Source: Clavulina sp. PMI_390
Taxonomy: Eukaryota > Basidiomycota > Agaricomycetes > Cantharellales > Hydnaceae
Length of the DNA stretch: 64,000 nt
Direction: 5' to 3'
Assembly: GCA_015039315.1 (NCBI GenBank)
Contig: WIDE01000056.1
Coordinates: 106,683-170,682, forward strand
Shown here piece after piece: positions 31,035-49,545 of the stretch. Every line of letters begins with the position of its first letter. The first letter of the stretch is position 1. The position numbers and the translations under genes were made by a program. The notes beneath the pieces are model-generated. The model searched no databases. It had not been told where the DNA came from and was given only the letters and a program-made list of their open reading frames with translations.

Positions 31035-31547
31035 AACGAAGCTGTATCGGATGTACTTTCTACCTTTCCAATATACCCCAATGCTCCATGGACCTATAAC
31101 AAAAGCCAGTTAAGTTGTGCCCCAGCGTCAAGACACTTGCAAGCACGTTGCGGGAGTCTTGCTCATTCTTCATGGGAAAATGAGCGGCAGGCAGATCCCT
31201 GAGCCGCCAAGCACAATGAATGTGCCCGAGCTCAAAGCATGGATTTCCATCTTTTTAACTCATTGCTGCAGCCTGATACTTCTTTTTCTGTACGTACCTA
31301 CCCTCCTCACCATAGTAACCGGGCTCGGACCCGTGACGGATGGTTCCGATTATGATCATGTTCCATGTTGCTCAACCATGTAGATAACACCTTCAGGACC
31401 CAATATACTAGCATTCTCAAGACACCTCCCATCTGCTCTTCTAAAGGCTCTAACACGTTTTCTATGCCTAAATTCCCATCAGCGTCTTGAACTCTCGACG
31501 AACTCACAGTCTACAGTGTCACCAAACCTGCGTCAACGAAGAGCACG
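31035..31547. other. intergenic spacer in module copy 2
   Basis: About 510 bases between DUF6534 copy 2 and ABC copy 2, on the same strand. No gene seen; presumed promoter of the ABC gene. Confidence 0.5.
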
Positions 31548-37814
<6,267 letters not shown>

Positions 37815-37949
37815 CTCTATTAGGGTATATCAATGCAAAATTGATGAATTAGTTCGAGAGTTTTCCCGATTGTCATACTTACTCTGATGGTGGTCGTGGT
37901 CAACTATTTTGACGCTGGTGTTTGCACCTATTGACGTTTCTCAACTGCG

Positions 37950-38773
37950 ATGACGCCCCTTCCTAGTTCAGATGCTCATGCCATTGAATCATCATCATCT
38001 GCTGAATATCCGCTGCCAGAACTTATGATGCCTCAGCCAAGCGCGGCAAGTTACGATCATGCGTCTGGTTCATCTTCGCTGGAGCGCCCCACAAAGCGCA
38101 CCCGAACTACAGAGATCTCCCCATTTTCTCGTGAAGATGAACGCGTACTTGCAGAGAAACCGGTAGACGCTCCATCAGAAGCCAGAAGCACTGTGATTAA
38201 CTATGCGATACTTCAAAGGAAAACGGAGTTTCCGCATCCATATCGGATCCATCATCAGCCCTCGATTCAATGACGATAGTTGAGAATGAAGGCAACGACG
38301 ATGGAGAGGATCCGTTAACCCTTTTTGGTCACCCTTTTCAGCCAATGGGAAATAGTTCTGCTCTGCATCCACCCACAGGCGTTCCCCATCGAAATTTTGC
38401 TGCTAACACTTTTGGTGTGTGATGTGACATTTCCCAAGTACCATGAGCTTATCATTATTCTCTCCTTCTATCTCTTCCCTTAGTGAGCTCAGTCGCGCCG
38501 CCAAAACCTAAAACTCCTCTTTCCAGCTATACTTGTCCTGTATGCTTTTCGCCGCCGAAGGACGCGGTCTTGACCCCATGCGGGCATATCCTCTGCGGAG
38601 AATGTCTTCATGATTCCCTGCGTGCAGCTCAATCTAGATCTCGGGCCGCAGCTGATATGGCTGAGGCGGCCATTTCGCGCTGCCCTGTGTGTAGAGCAGT
38701 GCTGAAGGATTGGGATTGGAAAGGCAAGGGTGTCATTCCATTGGAGCTACAGGCTGTGCGGAAGCGATCTTAA
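37950..38773 (+). CDS. RING-finger E3 ligase-like protein
   Basis: Three exons: 37950-38162, 38219-38419 or so, and 38484-38773. The first intron (38163-38218) uses a GTAGAC donor with a good GATTAAC branch site; without it the frame closes. The N-terminal half is low-complexity Ser/Pro with a basic patch (RPTKRTRTTE) that may be a nuclear signal. The C-terminal 96 residues hold a C3HC4 RING: CPVCFSPPKDAVLTPCGHIL, then CGEC, then RCPVCRAVLKDWDWKGKG. The RING near the C-terminus followed by a GKGVI-type segment resembles the Slx8/RNF4-like nuclear E3 group, which ubiquitinates SUMOylated proteins. No SUMO-interacting motif was identified, so the subfamily is uncertain. It lies 135 bases downstream of the ABC transporter on the same strand. 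Confidence 0.78.
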
Positions 38774-39195
38774 TGAGAATTCAGGACCACAAAGGTATGT
38801 CTTGCATCAAAGTGGTCATGTGCGATATTCCTGCTCTCATATTACACTCTAGCGGCGTATCTCTTCAATCGCTGCTGCGCTTCATACTACTCCCGATCAC
38901 ACATCCTCCATACGTTCCTGGGCGACTGTATTCTCGTTCAGTGGTGTCTCTATCTCATGGGGAAATCATTGTGAGGGAAAACTCCGTCTAGATGTTCATT
39001 CGGCCTGCTTATGCTCACCTGGTGAGATGGAGGCCACGTTATACTCTTGACAGATAAGGATTCTCTGCTCACTTGGTGATTACTATTGCAATGGGAAATG
39101 GTATCGGCACGATGGGTTCAGGGCCAAAAATATCACCTCTTGCCCTATAACTACTCGCAACGAGTGGGAGACACTGTAGCTCATCATCCCTCATC
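38774..39195. other. intergenic region, no supported gene
   Basis: About 420 bases with no supported gene; promoter of the first cysteine-rich peptide gene presumably lies at its right end. Confidence 0.5.
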
Positions 39196-39475
39196 ATGAA
39201 GTTCTTTACCTCCCTCAACGTTCTTGCCCTCATCGCTCTTTTCGCCCAATTTTCCATCGCTGCTACTACTCATGAGCTCTCGGAGCGGAACGCCGGTCTA
39301 GAAAGCCGATGCTGTTTGTCCACGTGGTCGTGCAGCTGCAATGGTTCGTGTTCCTCATTTTTTACGACACGGACCACTTGAGCTGATGACACCGGCAGAT
39401 TTGGGAGTTGCCTGCACCAACGACGAGATTGCTGAAGGATGCACAACTAAGCACTGCACCGGCGTTCTCTGCTAA
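39196..39475 (+). CDS. 8-cysteine secreted peptide, copy 1
   Basis: Two exons. Exon 1 (39196-39344) encodes a signal peptide (MKFFTSLNVLALIALFAQFS, probable cleavage after SIAA) and a short acidic pro-region ELSERNAGLESR. It then opens the cysteine-rich part CCLSTWSCSCN. The intron starts GTTCGT and ends GGCAG. Exon 2 adds DLGVACTNDEIAEG, then CTTKHCTGVLC and a stop. The mature region after the SR pair is about 36 residues with eight cysteines, spaced CC-x5-C-x-C-x6-C-x8-C-x4-C-x4-C. The plan (signal, short pro-part ending in Arg, compact cysteine core) is that of a processed extracellular peptide. I do not recognise the family. A paralogue follows 730 bases downstream. Confidence 0.85.
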
Positions 39476-39840
39476 GAGCGAATCGGAAACATCATGAATG
39501 TACATTGTTCAAGGTTGGTGGCAGGTATCACTTCCGAATCTCCGCGATGCCTGATACTTTTCGATTTTACTCTAGGAATTCACGATATGTTTATTAATGG
39601 GACGGGTGCTTTAGTGATTTTGTTCCATGGTACCACCAATTCATCAATGATTTCTTTGCACGAAAAGCTGGCGTTACTCGGCTTAGCAGCGACTTGAGCT
39701 TCACTTGCTAGTACTCCGTCGTGAGAATGTGGTCATATGGACTCTGCTTGGCTGATAAGTGAGGACCATGTGCTGCATTGGCTGTCAATATTCCACTCCG
39801 TCGTATCAAAGGGGATTAACTTGCGGACCATGCTTTGGAG

Positions 39841-39848
39841 TATAAAAA
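39841..39848 (+). promoter_or_regulatory. TATA box of peptide copy 2
   Basis: TATAAAAA lies 83-90 bases upstream of the ATG at 39931. The rest of the spacer 39476-39930 holds no gene. Confidence 0.6.
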
Positions 39849-39930
39849 TGGCTCTACCCTCTCGTCTTTGTCTTCTCCCCCAGCTCGAATCACCTCATCC
39901 TTACCTTTCGACGTCTACCTCACCTTCACC

Positions 39931-40229
39931 ATGAAGTTCTTTGCCTCCCTCAACATCATTGCGTTCGTCGCCCTCGTCGCTCAATCGTCGATCGCGGCCT
40001 CTACTCCCGAGCTCTCAGAGCGCAGTGCCGGCTTGGAGAGCCGATGCTGCTTGGCCACATGGTCGTGCAGCTGCACTGGTACGTATTGTGCACCCCACAT
40101 GTTATGTCGAGAGGTTGTTTTGTCCTCGGCTGATCGCTAGTGATTCTCGTAGAGATTCCCAAGGCATGCACCGCTGATCAAATCGCTGCTGGATGCACGA
40201 CGACCCACTGCACTGGCATCCTCTGCTAA
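39931..40229 (+). CDS. 8-cysteine secreted peptide, copy 2
   Basis: Paralogue of the 39196 gene with the same two-exon structure. The intron lies at the same codon (after the fourth cysteine plus one residue) with a GTACGT donor. The signal peptide MKFFASLNIIAFVALVAQSS is followed by the pro-part ELSERSAGLESR and the core CCLATWSCSCT, then EIPKACTADQIAAG and CTTTHCTGILC. All eight cysteines, the SR junction and the spacing are unchanged, while other residues differ. That is what purifying selection on a disulfide scaffold looks like. The tandem head-to-tail arrangement indicates local duplication. Target and function are unknown; candidates are an antimicrobial, signalling or effector-like peptide. 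Confidence 0.85.
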
Positions 40230-40968
40230 ATCGGCTCCCTCTGTCTCCTTGTACATGTACGACGAATGAAAGGTGAGCCAGCAATCCTCCATCTCCGGAC
40301 GATCCCGATAAGCTTGACTGATAACCTTATGCGTACATTCTTTACCAGTGGCTTGAATTCGCGGCTGGGTTGGGCTTGGCGCGGCTTAGTGGAGCGATAG
40401 GAAAGTTGGAATGCTCCCTCTCGCCCCCGAGTACTACTAGCTTAGTTTAGCTTACTGTGTAGCGTATGGTTTCACTTCCGAATACGACTGCCTTTTGTAT
40501 CTTTTCATTTACGTGCGTGTGCGTTTTGTGATGTGCGAGAACTACGAGCATTGAACTTATTCCCGACGGCGATGAGAATCACCTGAATCCCGATCCTCCA
40601 AATTCTTTTTACCAGAAACAACTTATCCTGCGTCACGCTTTGTATGTCGAGCTGTTGGATCGGTCTGCTGCTGCGCAATGGAATCGCTTGGCATAACTAT
40701 TATTGACTCGCCGTCAATCATGTTGTTCTCGAACTCTATTCAGACTTCACGACTAAGTTTTGGTATTCATCTTGTTGATTCGGGATAGCGTATGGAGGAT
40801 AAATACAAAAGCGAGCTCTCAAGCTCTCCGTCATAACAAGAGGAAAGATTCAAGACAGATCGTAATCTGACAACCAAACATGCGAAGAATGATGATTAAG
40901 ATGATGATGACAGTCTACTACTACTCCCCTCTCCCCACAAAGCGACAACAGGGAACGAAAACGGGCGA
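40230..40968. other. intergenic, 3' flanks of two convergent genes
   Basis: About 740 bases between the second peptide gene and the 3' end of KAR2. No gene or repeat recognised. Confidence 0.55.
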
Positions 40969-43401
<2,433 letters not shown>

Positions 43402-43484
43402 GGCTAGAAACAGAAAATCAGACGGGGAGGAAGGGGGAAGAGGGAGGGAGAGGTCTGAACCTTTGACTTTGCAGAAGATGAAAG

Positions 43485-43490
43485 TTTATA
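43485..43490 (-). promoter_or_regulatory. TATA box of KAR2
   Basis: TATAAA on the minus strand, 84-89 bases upstream of the KAR2 ATG, inside an otherwise purine-rich leader. Confidence 0.6.
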
Positions 43491-43534
43491 TTCCGTTTCT
43501 GTGGCTGTTGGCTACGTGTCCGCCAGCTCAGTGG

Positions 43535-43546
43535 CACGTGACCAAT
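43535..43546. promoter_or_regulatory. CACGTG plus CCAAT element in the KAR2 promoter
   Basis: A CACGTG palindrome (43535-43540) abuts CCAAT (43542-43546), about 135-145 bases upstream of the KAR2 start. A second partial motif, CTACGTGTCC, lies 20 bases closer. It could be the ER-stress control site, but it does not match the mammalian CCAAT-N9-CCACG spacing. Confidence 0.4.
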
Positions 43547-45252
43547 GTGCTGATGTCAGCACACTCCTGTGTCCTCGGCCAACGCATCAGTCCACTTCAT
43601 TCGCCAGCTTGGCTTGCTTCTCTGTCGACGTGTCTTTCTAGCAATTTATACACGCGGAATTCAGACAATTCCCCCACATGGCTTCCGGCTAGACGGAGGA
43701 ATTTCCGATAGCCCCATTCACAAACAATTTCGCGAAACTTCCAGAGCCTACCCCTGCCCTCCCTTCCCTTTCCCTTTCCTTCTGTGTAGACGTTGGTCCC
43801 AGTGCCCAGCCTAAATGCCATCTACGCTGTATATTAGCAATGTATATATATTGTGACATCAATCTGCAGTGATACTCGGCGTGTTGATCACAACCATAAT
43901 CAATATGATGAACATCGATCGATCATCATTAATATCACGACTCAACAGCCTAAGCATCTTCCCCCGACACGACAGCCACCTCGGTCGGGAGTTTCTAACT
44001 GTATTGGTTGCATTTCCACTGAGTCAATCTATCGCGTGGCACTTTCGTCATAGCGTGGAGGTGGCCACCTCACAAAACGAGAAGGAAAAGTTTGGAACCC
44101 TTCTCCCCTTCTCCCCGTTTCCCCCATTACGTCTTCCATTCGTAGTCGTTTTTGACGACGGCACGTCGCGGTGAGCTCGAAGTGTTTCCACTCAGATCTC
44201 AGCATTTCATGTCTCCGCTCCGGCTCATCCGGCCGTGCTATCGGTCGTCTAGTCGCGCATCAGGTCCCGCGTCTTGAGGTCTCTTAATTCTGACTGGGAC
44301 GTCTGAGAACTGCCGCAAGTTGTCGATCTGATCAATCCTTCGAGGCTGAGCCTGGCGTGGTGCTAAGTTAATGCTGTCCATCGTGTTATCCAGTGAAGGC
44401 TCAGCTCGCGGCCCTGGAAGTCGATGGATATCCTCTTGGCTTTGAATAAAAATTATATCTTTTCGGATTAAAGGCTCAAGTAAGTTCGCCTTCTCGAAAT
44501 TTATCGCTGTCTTCCTCGCTCACGCCTCCTCCTTGTCACAACGCAGTGTCAGCATTTGACAACTTCAATATTGACACTTCTCTCATCCCTCATCAACATC
44601 ATGCTCGTAGGCCCCCCTCAAGGCTCTCTCGCTCTTACCTCTCTCTGGAGTACTCTGGCACAACAGCCCGTTGGTGAAAGCTCACTAGATCCTGTATCAA
44701 TGCTTCCCGCGCCCTCATCAGTCTCAGCACCAGTTCGCTCCTCCCTCATACAAACATCAGAAGGAATATCTCGACAGGCTGCACGTCTTACTGCCCACTT
44801 GACTGGTTGACTCAGTTACGTCTGAGAAGTAGAGCTTGCTTGCTTGGCCCCCGAAGCCCCCAATATCTCACCTTTGGAGGAACCAAGGATCTCAAACGCC
44901 GTCGATACGCAGAAACTCGTACTAAGCCCCCGCCTGGTCAACACTCCCCCTCTAATATCATCCTTATAACTCTTGCTATCAAGCTGATGTAGGCCCCAAC
45001 TATCACTTCCGTTCCGCTCCGGTGCGATGGTATTCGCTCCGGGGACTCGGCTGTTGTAGCACCAACGGCGGCAACGACGATGCCAAGGCTCGGCATTCAA
45101 TGTACATGTACATTCTTTATTGATTTACGGTCTAATATCTATCAAATTTCAAAGATGCTGCAGGTCGACGTGAGTGCCGCCAAAGCCACTACCTACACAT
45201 TTGTGAAACCAAACGTTCCTAAAGCCCCAATCCCACACTGACAAAGGGATCC
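43547..45252. other. intergenic region, no supported gene
   Basis: About 1.7 kb. A plus-strand frame at 44556-44810 (Ser/Leu-rich, no domain) and several shorter frames were considered and not accepted. No RNA gene or repeat recognised. Confidence 0.5.
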
Positions 45253-47682
45253 TCAGGCTCCATCGTAAGTAATAACAGCGTACCTGCGTAGGGATGGTCA
45301 CGTTCAGCTTTCTATCTTCACTGTGAACGATTGAGCGCTTACTTTCCGTTAATCCTCCACTTGCGCACACTGTCGTCTTCGCTTGCGTCGAGTCGTTCAG
45401 CGGTACCAGGTTCGAGACCAACAACAACGTCGGCCTTGCATGTTCGGAGGGACAAGAGCGAGCATGTCCCGCTCAGAGGACCTATGTGCATCAGGGGGTG
45501 AATACGATGATCAGGGGAGGAAGATCAAGGTGAGTGTTACCTAAGGCTTCTGGGACGGGAGTCGTCGGGGGCCACTTGACGTCAGCGGTCAATCTGCCAT
45601 GATCACCGGTCAAAATTCCGATGGAGAGCACACTGTAGCTCGACTCACTTCCGATAGCTGCAAACCAGGAGGCATAACGTATGGGCCACATTCAGCAAGC
45701 GACACAACATTTTCATGGCAGCGGATCACTCACTTGAGATCGCCCTTGAATATCACTAGCCCACTCTCCTTCAGAGGCTTCATGAGCCCATCTTGCTCGG
45801 GTAACGCCCAATAGCTCTTCCAGCCGGTCCAGAACGCTGCATCCTTCACCGCTTCGCTGGCATCCTTACCAGGTACACCAATCGGGCTATCAAAGGGAAC
45901 ACTCAGCGCAAAAGTTCCATCAGCAACGTAGCTGCGCCAACGGGCGAGCATCGTCTCGAGATCGTGACCAGCGCTAGGCGCACTAGCCTCGCCGCTTTCT
46001 GAGGAGAAGAATTCCGTCCATGTTGGAGCGAGAGTCTCTGGTGGGGTAGGGGAGAGAATGAAGCGGAAGTCGGGTGGAAGAACGTCCGAGACGAACCACG
46101 GGATAAGCTTCGGGCTGGTAGAGACAGTGGTCGATTATGATCAGTAGCCTGTCTGATTGGATGAAACTGTGCAGAGCTCACTGGAAGACTACCTTCGAGA
46201 CAAATGGCGTGTATGTCACCAGGAAGTCAGCCAGAACGAGATCGGTGAATAACTGCATGATGAAGTACGTGGTATGCTGTCAGTGAGGAAGAACTGGAAG
46301 GAGTGTGCGCGTATATAGGATAGTAGATGAGCCATACCTCGAAGCCGGCTGTGGTTGTTCGTAGTGTAAAGTTGAGCGGTTTGAGGTGAGGCAATAGGAG
46401 CGAACTACGTACAATTATCAAGAACAATGTCGATCTTTGACACCCTGCTGTCCTCCTTCTTCAATGAGCTAACTCGCTTCCACGCTGCCTCCAGATCATT
46501 TCGTAATATAAATGCGCTCCCTTCCGACGATTGTGAGCTGCCAACCGACTGAAGCGATTGGAGCTTCTGAATGTCGGCATATGACATGGTAGGCAATAGA
46601 GATAGATCTGTAGCGTTACCCCTGGTTAAAAGTATAAATCATTCTGGTTGGCAGAGCTGAGAAGGTGGGCAATGAGGGTGCCACATACCAGAGGCACATC
46701 TGAATCATCTCATCGAAAAGAACATGAAGTTTCTGACGAGCCTCTGTAGCATCAGAGAGCAGTTCTGACTTCTTGCTCTCCATCTCCGACATCGTGGTCG
46801 CGAGTCCTATCGAAATAGCGGTTAGATAGTTGATCAGGGCAATTAGATGCAGCTTTTACGGAATATAGCAGCCCCGCTGGCTTTGAATGTGGAAATTTTC
46901 TGCTGGTGGAAGGGGTCATGCTGATTCCAATACTTTGAGCGCTGAAACCACGCGCGAACGAGGCGATATCTAGGCTGATGGTGAGCTAGAGGGCTAAGGG
47001 ACAACTGAGGGCCTCACAAGTAGCATCTACGTTGTAGATCGCATCGTAGCTCAGCAAACAGCACACCAACTCGATATGGAGAGGTCGACGCACTCGGCAA
47101 ATAACCATGGAGCTGTAAACCACGTGCGCTTTTGTATGCTCTCCAATCTCTCTAGCTCAGCATTGTACTCATCCACGTCTAGTCCGCCATCATCGGGCAC
47201 TCGAGGCAAGATGCGATCACGCGCCATCTCATACTTCAGCTGAGACAACTCAGCGAGGATTTCCTTCCCTTCCTTAATCTTGGGATCTGATGAAGCGGGG
47301 GACTCATTTCCGGAAGGGCTAGTAGCACCACTATCCTTTGGTGGGATGGGTGGATATAGATTGCCAACAGCTTTGTGCACATCGTCAATGATTCCAGTCA
47401 GAATCACGGGCCATCGCTTGACTGAGCAGGCGAGCACGTAGTCCAGGAAGGCCCCGCACCGACGTGAGGTATTGGAACAGGAATATGTCACGAAATTTGC
47501 ATCGGTCGAGACGTCAATGATCGCAAAAGTTTTTGGGTTCGGAAAACAGTACCCAAGCACAATGTCAGTATGCAGCCAACAAGCTTGGTTGAGCGCTAAT
47601 ACTAGCCAACTGTTTCATAGGAGAATGATTTCCTATCTAAAGGCGAGAATGGATCAAATGGAGGACTGGGCGTCGCAGCCAT
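45253..47682 (-). CDS. ARMT1-like damage-control phosphatase (DUF89)
   Basis: A multi-exon gene starting at the ATG 47682 (MAATPSPPFDPFSPLDRKSF) and ending at a TGA (45255-45253) after KYAVITYDGA. The family removes phosphate from damaged sugar phosphates such as fructose-1-phosphate, using a metal-bound Asp/Asn site. Visible blocks: KRWPVILTGIIDDVHKAVGN, the acidic hinge MARDRILPRVPDDG, TWFTAPWLFAE, MSEMESKKSEL, then MLARWRSYVADGTFALSVPF. The conserved GDLNYRKLTADVKW loop is split over three exons, with a 9-nt micro-exon (45657-45649) supplying NYR. The last blocks are PLSGTCSLLSLRTCKADVVV and GLEPGTAERL. The first intron is unclear: the best frame uses a GC-type donor at the end of SYETV near 47607. 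That exon border is the least certain part of the model. Orientation and family are secure. Confidence 0.85.
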
Positions 47683-47965
47683 TGTAATCGCCGGGATTCA
47701 GGTTGAACTCCAGCCGTGGGAATCTGCATGTGACCCCTTCAACTGAATGTGAACGACAGCTCCTCAACATTCATTCCAATAGGATATCGACAATGGCTAT
47801 GCTTTTCCTTGCCTGCCGCCTTAGGAATAACTTGGCGTCTATCTGGTGACTAATCACGGAAACTGGTCAAAAGTGGAAGGAGCAAGCCGCCACGCTATTC
47901 CTCTAGGATCCGTCTCAACTTGAACTTTGTCGCACACCGAGATCGTTCTTTGATGCTGTCGAAAG

Positions 47966-49276
47966 ATGTTCAGCAATCCTAAGGATATTTTCTCCTCGTT
48001 AGCGCCTGATTCTGGCACCAGGCGGAATAGACAAGGTCCTCGATGGAAGGTCCACTGGAGGCAAACGTTTGATCAGGCTGGCGCTGCAGCTGAAGCGCTA
48101 GACAGCTCGAGATGGTATTATCGACCTCCTGAGGGGTCCTCGACTGAACTATCAGACACCAAGTTGAACTCGGCGTGCCGAGATGACACGCCAGCTGAAC
48201 TGGGCACCACTGTTCAGCATAGCCCTCGTTTTATCCCGTGCGACACAGCATCTGAAGAGGCAGGAACGGGAATACGAAGCGCCCAGACACCCCGTGAAAT
48301 CACTCTACTGCTATTAGATGTGCTACCTAGTAAGTTGGACCCGTGAATCTACTTTGGCTAAGGCTGATGTTGGTATCCTCTAGCCCACCACTTTTTATAT
48401 GAGCAACTTGGCGTGTTGCATAAAAATATCGGTCCTAATTCTATTCTTCACATAAAGCCAAACGTTTTACATCAATTCGGACTATATCACATGTGGGCGC
48501 ACTCCTTTCAGCTAATGATGTTGCATATATTGATCCGATTCCGACCCAGATTCCCTAACGAACCTCGATCCCCAGACGTGGGCTGCGCGATTCTGATCGA
48601 CCAGCAAATGAGTGAAAGCCTTCACGAGTTCGAGGAGTGTGATATCGATACCCGATACCAGGTGCGTTTGGTACAAAATGTGGATGAAGTTGTGCGCTCC
48701 CTTAGACTGACCGCTCATCTCAAGGGCCCACATCCTCTGTTATCGACTCGCCTCTTACATAACTACCTTCATTTAAGCCCCAACTTCTTTCGACATTCGC
48801 TCATTGATGACCTCGAGGGATTCCTTTACTTCCTGGTCTGCGAATTCTGGGTGCATGGGGAAATAGCAGCCGCGACCCCCGTCGCCTCGACTTCCTCTTC
48901 ACTTGTCGGTCTTTCCAAGCCTCAGCTAGAATGGCTTTCTGCTTTCCGTGACGAAGATTTGCAGAAAACGATGAATGCCAAACGTGCTTTGACAATCGCC
49001 CATTCACAAGCGACTCCTCAGTGCCTTCCAGTCAACCAGCTTGTCGCATCACTCCTTCGAACCTTCTTTCAACATGAGCTCAGCGGGACATCTTCCCGTT
49101 TGGACGATGAAAGACTTTACGAGCGAGTCATAGGGGCCTTCAGGACCTGTGTGATGAGCGAGAATGCTGTAATGGACAGAGGTTGGGGTGGCATATTCAG
49201 AGAAGCCGTCGCTGAAACTCAGCCAGAATCTGAAAGCTCCTTATTTGATATGCTAGATGATTTGGATGATGACTGA
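47966..49276 (+). CDS. FunK1-like pseudokinase, degenerate
   Basis: Two exons (47966-48329 and 48384-49276) give 418 residues. The C-terminal part matches the FunK1 fungal protein-kinase fold at HSLIDDLEGFLYFLVCEFW, the helix-F segment (compare HSASDDLESSIWVILL in the neighbour). The catalytic loop, HRDVSYNNIML in the neighbour, reads VLHKNIGPNSIL here, so the Arg-Asp pair has become Lys-Asn. The DFD metal site (LIDFDLS) reads LIDQQMS. Both catalytic aspartates are therefore gone. The upstream exon is polar and low-complexity, with no N-lobe that I can recognise, although the frame is open to a normal stop. It is more likely a pseudokinase or decaying paralogue than an active enzyme. It lies 270 bases before the intact FunK1 gene. 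Confidence 0.7.
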
Positions 49277-49545
49277 AATGGGTCGGATTTGTTACTGTCA
49301 CGGTATTCATTTGTTTGTTTCATCCTGTGTCGGTTATGTCTCACCTGCTGTACTATTTATTTTGAATCCTGCCGCCCTTTTTACTCGTAAGCCTTGGTGT
49401 AATTCTTGTATGCTGTTTTGCCCGTCAATCTCTCGCCGCTATCGTTCGCTCATTAAACCCACCTCTTCAGAACGCGGCCTGGGTGGGAGAGAAAATCATC
49501 TGTCTCTCTCGCTTTCCAAGATCCCGGACGTACCCCCCCTTCCCT

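Noticed and set aside
44556..44810. 85-codon plus-strand frame between KAR2 and ARMT1
   Set aside because: No signal peptide, domain or splice support; composition not distinctive.
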